Shown piece by piece: positions 45,448 to 54,899 of a stretch of 64,000 bases of DNA. The stretch lies in the NCBI RefSeq assembly GCF_900141665.1, contig NZ_FQYI01000002.1:310001-374000 (forward strand), read 5' to 3'. The notes below the pieces were generated by a model that ran no database searches, had not been told where the DNA came from, and was given only the letters and a program-made list of their open reading frames with translations. Each line of letters begins with the position of its first letter. Within the stretch, counting starts at the first letter, position 1. Made by a program: the position numbers and the translations under genes. Origin of the DNA: Cruoricaptor ignavus. Its GTDB lineage: Bacteria; Bacteroidota; Bacteroidia; Flavobacteriales; Weeksellaceae.

Positions 45448-46464
45448 TTACTTTTTTTCGAAAGAATACTTCTTATTCGCCTCATCCAGCGTTACTTTAT
45501 ATGTACCTGCTGAAGAGATGGCAATATTATCTCCGCCAGCAACAGCCGCTCCCGAAAGCCCGCTGCCTCCGTAGTTCTGCGCCCAATCGTCATTGAAACG
45601 GAACTTCGCTTCGCCTTCGGCAAGCGGGAGGGTCAGTTCCCAAACCTGCTTCGCATCATTCCATACCATATTGGTATCCGCATCCCATCCGCCAGGCGTT
45701 GCAGAACCTATGAGTCCCCAAGAGTTTTTAGCAAACTTAAAGCTCATATCGTTCAGGTTTACGGTAAGTTTGTAAGTGTCTTTTGCAGGAGCTTTGATGT
45801 TGTCACCGTTTTCCACGAGTGTTTTGCCGTCATTGCTGCCGTAGTTTACATCCCAGTTTTTATCTTTGGTAATTTTAAACTCAGTGCTGCTGCCCGTTTG
45901 GAAGGAAATTAATCCTTCGTAAATACCATTTCCTGTCTCAGAAACCAACCGGTTTGCTGCCGCCGGATTCCATCCCTGATAATCACCCGGCGCGTAGAGA
46001 TAAGATGTCAGGTTGTAAGGAGTAACTTCTAGCGTAACCACATTGGAGTACGCCGGAGTAAAGCCGCTTCCTATGGTGGATTTTACGCGGGCTTCCACTG
46101 CCTGAGCCTTTCCCGCCTCCAGCCCGAGGCTGCGGACAAGGGCATTAAATTCCTGATGTGTGAAGCTAAGTTTACCCTCGCCGGCAGGCAACTGTGCAGT
46201 TTTGGAATTTTTAAAATTATCGCCCTTTTTTGCAAATTCAACAATTGAGGAAATCCCCGTAGGCACCCCGAAATCTGCCTGACCCACGGTGAAAGCCACA
46301 GCCTCGTCCGAAGATTTTGAACCTTCCAACTTCAGCTGCGTTGCGCTCGCGGCAAGCGTAGGATTTGAAACCAGCGATGCCACAGCACGATCGTCATCAT
46401 CTTCACAAGAAAAAATGAGCAAGGCGAGTATCGCGAGAATTGATATCTGAAAAAACTTTTTCAT
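45448..46464 (-). CDS. susE: SusE/SusF-like surface starch-binding lipoprotein
   Basis: 338 residues. A lipobox IFSC gives the mature lipoprotein, and the next residues are EDDDDR, an acidic run like the lipoprotein export signal that sends Bacteroidota lipoproteins to the cell surface. A SusE N-terminal domain (about 25-165) is followed by two starch-binding repeats: YLYAPGDYQGWNPAAA and WGLIGSATPGGWDADTNM. SusE/F proteins hold starch near the SusCD transporter. Gaps of 18 bases upstream and 65 downstream. Confidence 0.88.
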   Translation of the reverse strand: MKKFFQISILAILALLIFSCEDDDDRAVASLVSNPTLAASATQLKLEGSKSSDEAVAFTVGQADFGVPTGISSIVEFAKKGDNFKNSKTAQLPAGEGKLSFTHQEFNALVRSLGLEAGKAQAVEARVKSTIGSGFTPAYSNVVTLEVTPYNLTSYLYAPGDYQGWNPAAANRLVSETGNGIYEGLISFQTGSSTEFKITKDKNWDVNYGSNDGKTLVENGDNIKAPAKDTYKLTVNLNDMSFKFAKNSWGLIGSATPGGWDADTNMVWNDAKQVWELTLPLAEGEAKFRFNDDWAQNYGGSGLSGAAVAGGDNIAISSAGTYKVTLDEANKKYSFEKK

Positions 46465-46482
46465 TTTAATAGGAATTTAGAA

Positions 46483-48042
46483 TTAATAGCCCGGGTTCTG
46501 TACCAGGTTTGGATTTACGGCTATATCATTGTTCGGAATCGGGAAAAGCGTGCGGTGGTTTCCTACCGCTGTACCCTCTTTGGCATTACCCTTCCAAGGC
46601 CAAAGATAAGCGCCGCTGGTGAATTTGCCAAAGCGGATCAGGTCAGTTCTGCGGGTAAGCTCCCAAGACAGCTCGCGCGACCTTTCATCGAGGATAAAAT
46701 CAAGAGAAATAGAGCTCACCTCTGGTGCTCCGGCGCGCTTGCGAAGGGCATTTACATATTGCAATGCTGTTGACATATTTCCTCCGCCGCCGCGCAGTAC
46801 AGCCTCCGCGTACATCAGGTACACATCGCCAAGGCGGTATAGCGGCAGGTCGGTTTCCACCCAGTTGTCGTGGATGCCCGGCTGCCCATTGGATTTTACA
46901 TTTTTATATTTTATAAATGCATAGCCGTCATTAAAATTGCCTAAATCCTCAATCTCCAGGGACTGCCCGTCCGTAAAGAAACGGCCTCTTTTATCGTTTT
47001 TATCAAAACGGTTCACGAAGGCTTTCGTGGTACGGAGGCCGCCCCAGCCGCCATTTACACCAAATTCTTTTGGATCCATCTTTCCGCCGATGGCAGCGTG
47101 AACAAGGAAGGTGGTGCCCCCGTTGGTCTGCGTGCGCTGCCCGTCATAAACAAGTGAAAAAATGTTTTCAGGATTGCCGATGTGGTTGTCCGCAAGGAAC
47201 AAATCGCTGTAATTTGGCTTCAGGGTATAGCCGGACTGGATGATCCTGGTGCAATATTCAATCACTTCTGCGTAGCGCTCCTGGCCGTTGTACACTTTTG
47301 CATTGAGATAAAGCCTAGCCAGCAATGCCCACGCCGCTGCCTTATCTACCCTGCCGTAGGCTTGGGTACGCGGGGCTTTTAGGTCTGCCTCCGCCAGTTT
47401 TAGTTCATTTTCTACAAAGGTGAAGAGTTCTGCCCTAGGCATCTGCTTCGGTACGGTGCCCAGGGTAGTTTCATCTACGAATGGTACATTTCCGTACATA
47501 TCGAGAAGGTGATAATAGGACTGCGCCCGTAGGAATCTCGCCTCTGCGCGCATCGTTTTCGCTTCCTCCAGATCTGCACCGCTGATGCCGTTGCTGCTGA
47601 GTTTCTCATCGGTGGTGTTTCTCAGAAACTCGTTGCAGAAAGCAATCTCCGTGTAGATGCGGTAGTACATCGCATTGTTGAACTCATTTGCAGGGGTCCA
47701 TATCATTTTATGGAACTCGTGCAGGGTACCGTCGTTCCAGCCGATCACCGCTTCATCCGTGGTGATCTCCTGCATAATGAACAGCAGGCGCGCGTAGTTG
47801 GAAAATCCGCCGTCGATATCCGCGATGTCTCCCGCTCCGTCTCCGCCCTGTTGGCCGCCTACTGCCAGGCCGCCGTATAGCTTAGCCAGGAGATTCGGAT
47901 ATTTGCTGAAGTCTTTATAAAGGCTCGCCGCGGTTACATCCGTCACCGGTTCCTGGCGAAGGTCATCCGTGCAGGAGCCCAGGCTGAGTGCCGCGCTGAG
48001 CGCGATGGCTGCTGCTGAAAGTTTTTTTATTCTGAAATTCAT
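46483..48042 (-). CDS. susD: SusD/RagB family nutrient-binding lipoprotein
   Basis: 519 residues with the lipobox LGSC. SusD proteins are surface lipoproteins that form the lid of the SusC barrel and bind glycan. The N-terminal helical TPR-like part, RAEARFLRAQSYYHLLDMYGNVPFV, and the closing LPLYRLGDVYLMYAEAVLRGG...ALQYVNALRKRAGA are diagnostic. It is 12 bases after susC and 18 before susE, so these are co-transcribed. Confidence 0.97.
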   Translation of the reverse strand: MNFRIKKLSAAAIALSAALSLGSCTDDLRQEPVTDVTAASLYKDFSKYPNLLAKLYGGLAVGGQQGGDGAGDIADIDGGFSNYARLLFIMQEITTDEAVIGWNDGTLHEFHKMIWTPANEFNNAMYYRIYTEIAFCNEFLRNTTDEKLSSNGISGADLEEAKTMRAEARFLRAQSYYHLLDMYGNVPFVDETTLGTVPKQMPRAELFTFVENELKLAEADLKAPRTQAYGRVDKAAAWALLARLYLNAKVYNGQERYAEVIEYCTRIIQSGYTLKPNYSDLFLADNHIGNPENIFSLVYDGQRTQTNGGTTFLVHAAIGGKMDPKEFGVNGGWGGLRTTKAFVNRFDKNDKRGRFFTDGQSLEIEDLGNFNDGYAFIKYKNVKSNGQPGIHDNWVETDLPLYRLGDVYLMYAEAVLRGGGGNMSTALQYVNALRKRAGAPEVSSISLDFILDERSRELSWELTRRTDLIRFGKFTSGAYLWPWKGNAKEGTAVGNHRTLFPIPNNDIAVNPNLVQNPGY

Positions 48043-48054
48043 TGTCTCGAAAAT

Positions 48055-50811
48055 TTAAAATTGGAAATTTAGCCCAAGAGAATACACCCGCGGCCTTTGA
48101 TAAAAGCCATTATCGATGTTTCCGAAAATCTCCGGATCCACACCGGAATAATCGGTAATTACGAAAACATTTTGCGCCATACCGTATACGCGGAGGCTGC
48201 CCGTTCCTCTGAAAATATCGCGGAAGGTGTAGCCAAGCGTCAGGTTATCCATCCTGAGGAATGAGGCATCTTCTACGAAGATATCACTCCAGAACTGTAC
48301 ATTTTTAAAGCCGTAATCTTTTGCGACGCTGGAGATGTTCTGCAGGAAATCGTTGGTAGCTATGTTCTGAACATTGGACTGGGAGGCGAAGTTGTTGTAA
48401 ACATAATTACCCAGTACCGCGCGGAGCGTAGTGGAAAGGTCGAAATTTCTATACCGGAAGTTGGTAGAGAAGCCAAATGTGGCATCGGGCGTGGTAGATT
48501 TGTAGAAGTATTTGTCCTTAGCGTCTATCACCCCATCTCCGTTTTGGTCCACATAGGCACCCTCAATCGGCTTGCCGCTGGTGTCATAAATCTGCTGATA
48601 CACATAGAAGGAAGATGGCTTCTGCCCCACCGCGTGTGCCTGCACAGTGTTCCCTGTACCGCCGCTGATGCCGCCCATAGCGAAGCGGATATCCTCCTTC
48701 ACATCATTAAACTTTTTGATTTCAGGATTGTAATGCGTGAAGTTGAAATTAAAATTCCAATCGAAATCTGCAGTTTTTACTGGAGCCACATTCAGCGCGA
48801 CCTCTATACCGTCGGTCTCCATCTCTCCTACATTTTTTATGTTCCGGTTGCTGAACTCTCCTGCAGGCACCTGCACATCGTAGAGCAGGTCTTTGGTTTT
48901 TTTGCTAAACCAGTCTACCGATGCGGTAATGCGGTTGTTAACAAACCCAAAATCCAGCCCGGCATTTACTGTTTCCGTGGTTTCCCAGGTCAGGTTCGGG
49001 TTGTATTGAGACGGGCGGTACATATTGTAGAACTGATCGCCGAAGCCGTACTGCGCGGAGCTGTTGGAGATGCCGTATGCCGGGAAGGAATTGTACCAAC
49101 TGCCTACCTCCTGCTGGCCAGTCTGCCCCCATCCGGCGCGGAGTTTCAAATCAGAAAATGTCTGGGAATCTTTGAGGAAATTTTCATTTTTAATCTTCCA
49201 GGCGATGGAAGCAGCCCCGAAGGTTCCCCAGTTGTTTTTCAAATCCTCCCCGTTGTAAAACCTGGAGGAGCCGTCGCGGCGGATAGAAGCATTGATGATA
49301 TACCTATCTGCAATGGTGAATATCCCCCGCCCGTAGAAGCTGAGAAGCACCAGATTTCCCTCATAATCCCTAGGCTTTTCCAGAGCATCGTACGCAGGAT
49401 TGCCGTGGTAAGTCATCGCACCGGGCGCCTTATTGTTAAATTTCTGGTAAGAATATCCAGCGATCAAATCGAGCTTTGTATTGATAGGCTCAATGGTTTT
49501 AACATAATTCAGGAAAGTTTCGAGGAGCTTGTTGGATTTCTCCTGCTCATAATCTGTCCTGCTGCCCAGGGTAAAGAATGTAGAACGGTAGCCTGGATAC
49601 TCGGTGGTAGCGCCAGTACCCTTCTGATAGTCATAGCCTAAATTCACATTCCAGTGTAGGTCCGGCAAGAAATGAAATTTATAATCAATCTGGGTATTTG
49701 CAATTCCGCGCCACACGCTGGAGATATCGCGCCTTGCGGCAAGCATCGCCACCGGGTTGCTGGTAGCGTTTACATTCTGGTTGGTCTCGCCCTTATCATT
49801 TTTCGGTAGCCACCATTCCCAGTATCCGCCGACGCGCTGCCCGTTGTCAGAATCATCCTTCACAGGCTGAGTCGGGTCAAAGAGCTGTGCCGCCCCGATG
49901 ACGCCCGCCGGGAAGCGGTTTTCCGTAAAGGAGCCTTTCAGGTTTACATTCACAGTCAAATGATTATCCAGGAATTTCGGCGAAAGGTTGAGGGATGCAG
50001 AAGTCCTGCGGAATTCATTGGTGCGCACGATGCCGTTTTGGTCTGTATACCCGAGCGATAGCCGGTACGGAAGCCCCTTGATCCCTCCGGAGAATGCAAG
50101 GTTATTATCCGTACCCCACGCCGTCTGATAAATCTGCTCCTGCCAGTCGGTATTGGCAGTCCCCAGCATATCTATGTACTTCTGCTGAGTAGCGTTATTG
50201 CGCACATACTCGCGGAATTCATCACCGGAAAGCACGGACTGCGTACCCATCTTCGTGGATGCGGAAGCTACCGTGCTGAAATTCACCTTCAGCTTGCCCG
50301 CGGAGCCTTTTTTCGTGGTAATGAGGATTACCCCGTTGGAGGCCCTGTTACCGTAGATCGCCGCAGCGGAGGCATCCTTCAGGATGTCAAAAGATTCAAT
50401 GTCATTTGGGTTAATCAGTGCCAATGCGTTGGATGCGCCGGACACTCCCTGGAAGTCCATCGGCACACCGTCCACCACTATCAGAGGATCGTTGGAGCCT
50501 GCCAAAGAAGCACCCCCGCGGATGCGGATAGTAGCCCCGGAGCCGGGATTACCACCGTTCCCCGTAATCGTAACGCCGGGTGCCTTACCCTGAATCAGCT
50601 GATCCGGGGAGGTAGAGCCGCCATTAAAATCTTTGGAACTTACGGAAACTACAGAGCCGGTAAGATCCTGCTTTTTTTGCTTCCCGTAGCCAATCAGCAC
50701 CACCTCTTCAATTCGCTTTTCCTGCGCGAGAGAGTCGGTCTGCTGGGCATTCATCATTGCGCCTGCGAAGAAAAATGCCGGGGCAACTTTTAGAACCTGT
50801 AAATATCTCAT
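48055..50811 (-). CDS. susC: SusC/RagA family TonB-linked outer-membrane transporter
   Basis: 918 residues from MRYLQVLKVAPAFFFAG at 50811; a longer frame to 50883 has no signal-like start. The mature part begins near AQQTDSLAQ and reaches the TonB box-like RIEEVVLIGYGKQKKQDLTGSV within about 12 residues, so the carboxypeptidase-D-like domain that usually comes first in SusC proteins is absent. The plug region shows IQGKAPGVTITGNGGNPGSGATIRIRGGASL. The protein ends VYSLGLNFQF, a typical barrel terminus. It imports maltodextrins with SusD. A near-match to a -7 box (TAATATTTG, one base too long) lies about 70 bases upstream of the start. Confidence 0.95.
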   Translation of the reverse strand: MRYLQVLKVAPAFFFAGAMMNAQQTDSLAQEKRIEEVVLIGYGKQKKQDLTGSVVSVSSKDFNGGSTSPDQLIQGKAPGVTITGNGGNPGSGATIRIRGGASLAGSNDPLIVVDGVPMDFQGVSGASNALALINPNDIESFDILKDASAAAIYGNRASNGVILITTKKGSAGKLKVNFSTVASASTKMGTQSVLSGDEFREYVRNNATQQKYIDMLGTANTDWQEQIYQTAWGTDNNLAFSGGIKGLPYRLSLGYTDQNGIVRTNEFRRTSASLNLSPKFLDNHLTVNVNLKGSFTENRFPAGVIGAAQLFDPTQPVKDDSDNGQRVGGYWEWWLPKNDKGETNQNVNATSNPVAMLAARRDISSVWRGIANTQIDYKFHFLPDLHWNVNLGYDYQKGTGATTEYPGYRSTFFTLGSRTDYEQEKSNKLLETFLNYVKTIEPINTKLDLIAGYSYQKFNNKAPGAMTYHGNPAYDALEKPRDYEGNLVLLSFYGRGIFTIADRYIINASIRRDGSSRFYNGEDLKNNWGTFGAASIAWKIKNENFLKDSQTFSDLKLRAGWGQTGQQEVGSWYNSFPAYGISNSSAQYGFGDQFYNMYRPSQYNPNLTWETTETVNAGLDFGFVNNRITASVDWFSKKTKDLLYDVQVPAGEFSNRNIKNVGEMETDGIEVALNVAPVKTADFDWNFNFNFTHYNPEIKKFNDVKEDIRFAMGGISGGTGNTVQAHAVGQKPSSFYVYQQIYDTSGKPIEGAYVDQNGDGVIDAKDKYFYKSTTPDATFGFSTNFRYRNFDLSTTLRAVLGNYVYNNFASQSNVQNIATNDFLQNISSVAKDYGFKNVQFWSDIFVEDASFLRMDNLTLGYTFRDIFRGTGSLRVYGMAQNVFVITDYSGVDPEIFGNIDNGFYQRPRVYSLGLNFQF

Positions 50812-51067
50812 CGAAATTTTAAATTTAGAATTTCCTAAAATAGAGGCCACTAAATTAATAATTTTAAATTGTATGTTAAGCAAATATTAAATTTTATATT
50901 AATTCTAAATAACGCTAAAAACTTACAACACAGGGTTTTAGGTTATTTGCGCTTTTCTCTATGATTTTAATCAGTTGCCAAACGGGAACGGCTCAAAAGT
51001 TAAAAATATTGAATTTTACACAAATTAATAGCGGAAAATGCTCCCGTGTCTAGGCAACTAAAATACT

Positions 51068-51075
51068 TACCTTTG
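51068..51075 (+). promoter_or_regulatory. Promoter -7 box of metG
   Basis: TACCTTTG (51068-51075) is an exact TAnnTTTG match 21 bases before the metG ATG. The 285 bases between susC and metG are A/T-rich and otherwise show only this signal and the near-match for susC. Confidence 0.65.
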
Positions 51076-51096
51076 CGCAAATTTTGAGACATAAAA

Positions 51097-53127
51097 ATGA
51101 GCGATAAAAAAGTTTTGATAACAGCGGCGCTGCCTTATGCAAACGGCCCTGTGCACATCGGGCATTTGGCGGGCGTTTACATCCCGGGCGATGTTTATGC
51201 GCGCTTTCAGCGGCGGTTGAGAAAGGATGTGGCATTCATCTGCGGCAGCGATGAGCACGGCATTCCCATCACCATCCGTGCGAAAAAGGAGGGTGTTTCG
51301 CCGCAGGATATTGTGGATAAATACCACGAAATCATCAAAAAATCTTTTGAAGACTTAGGCATTTCATTCGATGAATATTCCCGAACAACATCGCCGAAGC
51401 ATTACGAAGTCAGCCAGGATTTTTTCAAGACGCTATATAATAAGGGCAAATTCACGGAGGAAGTTTCCGAGCAGTATTTCGATGAGCAGGCCGGCGAATT
51501 TCTTGCCGACAGGTACATCACGGGAACCTGCCCAAAGTGCGGGAACGACGGTGCCTACGGTGATCAGTGTGAAAAGTGCGGCTCCACGCTTTCGCCTTCG
51601 GAGCTCATCAACCCAAAATCTGCGCTCAGCGGAAATGTGCCCGTGCTGAAGGAAACGAAAAATTGGTACCTGCCTTTGAATGAGTACGAAGATTTCCTGA
51701 AAGAATGGATTATAGAAGGCCACAAAAACGACTGGAAACCAAATGTTTACGGTCAGGTAAAATCCTGGCTGAACGACGGCCTGAAACCAAGGGCGATGAC
51801 GCGCGATTTGAACTGGGGCGTTCCGGTTCCTTTGGATGATGCAACGGGAAAAGTGCTATATGTATGGTTTGATGCGCCTATTGGCTACATTTCCTTCACG
51901 CAGGAATGGGCTGAGAAAAATGGAAAAAAATGGCAATATTTTTGGCAAAATGATAATGCAGAACTTGTGCATTTCATCGGGAAGGACAACATCGTTTTCC
52001 ACTGCATTATTTTCCCTGCAATGCTGAAGGCGCACGGCAACTACATCCTGCCGAAAAATGTGCCGGCGTTTGAATTCCTGAACCTGGAAAACGACAAGAT
52101 TTCAACTTCGAGAAACTGGGCAGTTTGGGCGCACGAATTTGTGCAAGACTTCCCAAATCAGCAGGATGTGCTGCGCTACGCTTTGCTGAGTTCTGCGCCG
52201 GAAACCAAGGACAACAACTTTACCTGGAAGGAATTTCAGCTTAAAAATAATTCCGAACTTGTGGGGATTTTCGGTAATTTCATCAATCGTGTGGCGGTTT
52301 TGATACATAAATATTATGACGGAATTCTGCCAGATTTGAATGCGGATTTTAGCGAATTAGATGAAATAAGGAAAATTGCGGATGAGATAAAAAATGCGCT
52401 GGAAAATTTCGAATTCCGTAATGCGCTTTCTGCGCTGATGAATTTAGCACGATTTGGGAACCAATATCTGCAAACCGAAGAACCTTGGAAGACGATAAAA
52501 GACCAACCTGAAAAGGCGGCAAAGTCTCTGTTCATCAGCGCTCAGATAGCAGTTGCACTGGCACAGATGTGCGAACCGTTTATGCCGTTCACTTCCGAAA
52601 AACTTCTGAAAATGTTTAACACGGAAAAGAAAAACTGGGATGAAATTTCCGGGATTTTAATTCCTCCAAAACACCAGATTAACCCTGCGGAATTGCTTTT
52701 CCAAAAGATTGAAGATGAGCAGATTGACGCCCAAATTCAGAAGCTTGAAAATACAAAAATCAACAATAAAAAGACGAATCCCAACGCAAATCCTATGAAA
52801 GACGAGATAAATTTTGAAGATTTCACAAAAATTGATTTGAGAACCGCCACAATTCTGGAAGCGGAAAAAGTGGAAAAGGCGGACAAACTGCTGAAGCTGA
52901 AAGTGGATACGGGCATCGATGTGCGCACCGTAGTTTCCGGCATTGCCGAAAGTTTTTCGCCGGGAGAAATCATCGGAAAGCAGGTGATGATACTGCTGAA
53001 CCTGGCACCGCGAAAAATCCGCGGCATAGAATCTCAAGGGATGCTGCTGCTCACCACAAAACCAGACGGCAAACTCAGCTTCGTAACACCCGACGAAAAA
53101 GTGGAAAACGGCGTGGAAATCGGGTGA
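51097..53127 (+). CDS. metG: Methionyl-tRNA synthetase
   Basis: 676 residues. The HIGH-type motif is in [17 protein letters not shown], and the KMSKS equivalent is KISTSRNW. A zinc-binding insert ([18 protein letters not shown]) sits at about 145-162. The C-terminal part from about 565 is the tRNA-binding OB-fold domain ([31 protein letters not shown]), appended by a lysine- and asparagine-rich linker. It charges tRNA with methionine. Confidence 0.98.
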   Translation: MSDKKVLITAALPYANGPVHIGHLAGVYIPGDVYARFQRRLRKDVAFICGSDEHGIPITIRAKKEGVSPQDIVDKYHEIIKKSFEDLGISFDEYSRTTSPKHYEVSQDFFKTLYNKGKFTEEVSEQYFDEQAGEFLADRYITGTCPKCGNDGAYGDQCEKCGSTLSPSELINPKSALSGNVPVLKETKNWYLPLNEYEDFLKEWIIEGHKNDWKPNVYGQVKSWLNDGLKPRAMTRDLNWGVPVPLDDATGKVLYVWFDAPIGYISFTQEWAEKNGKKWQYFWQNDNAELVHFIGKDNIVFHCIIFPAMLKAHGNYILPKNVPAFEFLNLENDKISTSRNWAVWAHEFVQDFPNQQDVLRYALLSSAPETKDNNFTWKEFQLKNNSELVGIFGNFINRVAVLIHKYYDGILPDLNADFSELDEIRKIADEIKNALENFEFRNALSALMNLARFGNQYLQTEEPWKTIKDQPEKAAKSLFISAQIAVALAQMCEPFMPFTSEKLLKMFNTEKKNWDEISGILIPPKHQINPAELLFQKIEDEQIDAQIQKLENTKINNKKTNPNANPMKDEINFEDFTKIDLRTATILEAEKVEKADKLLKLKVDTGIDVRTVVSGIAESFSPGEIIGKQVMILLNLAPRKIRGIESQGMLLLTTKPDGKLSFVTPDEKVENGVEIG

Positions 53128-53167
53128 GATTTTTAATTAATTTGCAGTTATTAAAATTAAAATCATT

Positions 53168-53728
53168 ATGAAAAAACTCATCCTTTCTGCCGCGGTTTTT
53201 TGCGCAGCAATGTTCAATGCTCAAACTAATGAGCAGCTGAAATCTGAGATTGAAAGCATTAAAAAGGAAATTGCGGTGCTTCGCAATGATGTGGAGTCCG
53301 TGAAAGCGCACAACATCTACCTGAAAAAAGCGCTGGATATCAATACGCCGGTTACCGAAGTGACAAAAGATGGCTTTACAATGAAGATTACGAAAGTTGC
53401 GGGCAATAAAAAAGACAAGGAAATTGCGATAACTTTTTTGGCGGAAAATAAGGATGTCAATAAGAAAACCATATTTGATGATTTTGAATTGACGGATTTA
53501 GAAGGAAATCTTTTAGGAGTAAATTTCGTAAAAACTTCCAGCCCATATCCAACACTTGTGCAGAATACGCCGCATAAAATGACGGTAGTTTTCCAAAATG
53601 CCACCGATACAAATTCCATCGTAAAAGTCTTCCGCTTTCGTTTAAAGCATTCGAAAGAAGATGAATGGGATACTGACGGAAGATTTACAAGGTTTGAATT
53701 CCGCGATTTGAATGTTAATTGGGAATAA
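53168..53728 (+). CDS. Secreted coiled-coil protein of unknown function
   Basis: 186 residues. A signal peptide (ending near MFNA-Q) is followed by a short coiled coil (NEQLKSEIESIKKEIAVLRNDVESVK) and a beta-rich C-terminal region that may be an immunoglobulin-like fold (FTMKITKVAGNKKDKEIAITFLAENKD...LEGNLLGVNFVK). No enzyme motif is visible. It lies 40 bases after metG and 51 before mscL. I do not recognise a family with confidence. Confidence 0.65.
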   Translation: MKKLILSAAVFCAAMFNAQTNEQLKSEIESIKKEIAVLRNDVESVKAHNIYLKKALDINTPVTEVTKDGFTMKITKVAGNKKDKEIAITFLAENKDVNKKTIFDDFELTDLEGNLLGVNFVKTSSPYPTLVQNTPHKMTVVFQNATDTNSIVKVFRFRLKHSKEDEWDTDGRFTRFEFRDLNVNWE

Positions 53729-53749
53729 TTGCAATTCATTCTAAATTTT

Positions 53750-53757
53750 TATATTTG
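53750..53757 (+). promoter_or_regulatory. Promoter -7 box of mscL
   Basis: TATATTTG (53750-53757) matches TAnnTTTG and lies 22 bases before the ATG at 53780. Confidence 0.6.
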
Positions 53758-53779
53758 CCGCAACATTAAACAATAAACT

Positions 53780-54157
53780 ATGGGATTTATTCAGGAATTT
53801 AAGGAATTTGCGTTCAAGGGCAACGCAATTGATTTGGCAGTAGGTGTCATCATCGGTGGTGCTTTTGGAAGCATCGTGAATTCTTTGGTGGAAGATGTAA
53901 TCACACCACTTTTGCTGAATCCGGTGCTTGAAACAGCGGGCGTTGCAAACATTGAACAATGGCAGGTAAACGGCGTATACTGGGGGAAATTCATCGCTGC
54001 GGTGATCAGCTTCCTGATGATTGCGCTGGTACTTTTCTGGCTGATTAAGGCTGCGAACAAAATCACGAAGCCTGCAGTGGAAGAAACGCCGGCGCCAAGC
54101 AACGAAGAATCTTTGCTAATGGAAATCCGCGACGAACTGAGAAAGCGTCCGCTTTAA
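53780..54157 (+). CDS. mscL: Large-conductance mechanosensitive channel
   Basis: 125 residues. MscL opens under extreme membrane tension to release solutes during osmotic downshift. The N-terminus GFIQEFKEFAFKGNAIDLAVGVIIGGAFGSIVNSLVEDVITPLL contains the amphipathic helix and first membrane segment with the pore glycines. The second membrane helix is FIAAVISFLMIALVLFWLIKA, and the C-terminus ends with a helical bundle region. It has its own promoter and terminator. Confidence 0.98.
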   Translation: MGFIQEFKEFAFKGNAIDLAVGVIIGGAFGSIVNSLVEDVITPLLLNPVLETAGVANIEQWQVNGVYWGKFIAAVISFLMIALVLFWLIKAANKITKPAVEETPAPSNEESLLMEIRDELRKRPL

Positions 54158-54178
54158 TTGCTGGCTATTTTGAAAAAC

Positions 54179-54206
54179 AAAGGCTGCCTTTCCGGCGGCT
54201 TTTTTT
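54179..54206 (+). terminator. Terminator of mscL
   Basis: AAAGGCTGCC (54179-54188) pairs with GGCGGCTTTT (54194-54203), with two G-U wobbles, over a 5-base loop; a run of T residues follows. Confidence 0.85.
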
Positions 54207-54242
54207 ATTCCCTAGAAATCGCGAAAATTTTCGGAAAATCCT

Positions 54243-54250
54243 TAACTTTG
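54243..54250 (+). promoter_or_regulatory. Promoter -7 box of idi
   Basis: TAACTTTG (54243-54250), an exact TAnnTTTG match, is 16 bases before the ATG at 54267. Confidence 0.6.
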
Positions 54251-54266
54251 ATTTTCTTTAAAAATT

Positions 54267-54782
54267 ATGCAGGAGCAGGTAGTTTTAGTGAATGAAATGG
54301 ACGAAGTTCTCGGCCTGATGGAAAAGATGCAGGCTCATAGAGAAGGTCTTCTGCACCGGGCTTTTTCGGTTTTTTTGTTTAATGAAAACGGGGAAATGCT
54401 GCTGCAGAAACGCGCGGCTTCCAAATACCATTCGCCGAACCAATGGACTAATGCGGCGTGCTCTCACCCAAGGGAAAACGAAAGCTTTAAGGACGCGGCT
54501 TTGCGCAGGATGAAGGAAGAGCTGGGCATCGAAACTGAGATTGAGGAGCGGTTTCACTTTATTTACAAAGCGGATGTTGGCGGAGGACTGTGGGAGCACG
54601 AACTGGACAGGGTTTTTACCGGGAAGTTTGACGGTGACTTCAAATTAAATCCGGAAGAGGTTTCGGAAATACGATATATTTCGCTCGAAGATTTAGATGA
54701 AGAATTGAGAAAAAATCCAGAGAATTTTACGGAATGGTTTAAGATTATTCTCCGGGAATTCCGGGAAAGACTGCGCTATTAG
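54267..54782 (+). CDS. idi: Isopentenyl-diphosphate delta-isomerase (type I)
   Basis: 171 residues. It interconverts IPP and DMAPP for isoprenoid synthesis. The Nudix-like fold has LLQKRAASKYHSPNQWTNAACSHPRENES, where NAACSHP holds the catalytic Cys, and MKEELGIETEIEERFHFIYKAD, which includes the EE metal pair and the later EHELDRVF. It ends RERLRY followed by TAG. The stop codon is the first three bases of the interspersed repeat 54780-54873, so the natural C-terminus may have been altered by that repeat. Confidence 0.95.
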   Translation: MQEQVVLVNEMDEVLGLMEKMQAHREGLLHRAFSVFLFNENGEMLLQKRAASKYHSPNQWTNAACSHPRENESFKDAALRRMKEELGIETEIEERFHFIYKADVGGGLWEHELDRVFTGKFDGDFKLNPEEVSEIRYISLEDLDEELRKNPENFTEWFKIILREFRERLRY

Positions 54783-54873
54783 CCCCGATGGAAGCGGCTA
54801 CCCCGCAGCGAAGCCGCGGAGCGAAGCGGAGCGGCAAAGCGAGGAGTAATAGCGGACAGCGGGAAATAGCTCC
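54780..54873 (+). repeat. GC-rich interspersed repeat beginning at the idi stop codon
   Basis: About 94 bases from TAGCCCCGATGGAAGCGG to GACAGCGGGAAATAGCTCC. The ends form an imperfect dyad (TAGC/CGGG words on the left, AGCGGG/TAGCTCC words on the right), and the centre is rich in GCGGAGC and AAGCGG-type words. The type is familiar as a short intergenic repeat in Flavobacteriia genomes, from memory; no copy number can be given. The base composition is clearly higher in G+C than the flanks. Confidence 0.6.
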
Positions 54874-54899
54874 AAAAAAAATAATAAAATTTTAAAATT

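Noticed and set aside
48544..49641. 365-codon plus-strand frame inside susC
   Set aside because: Antisense shadow of a clear SusC gene; composition artefact of the coding strand.
54783..54899. Glycine riboswitch before gcvT
   Set aside because: The sequence is a G/C-rich repeat with no glycine-aptamer motifs.
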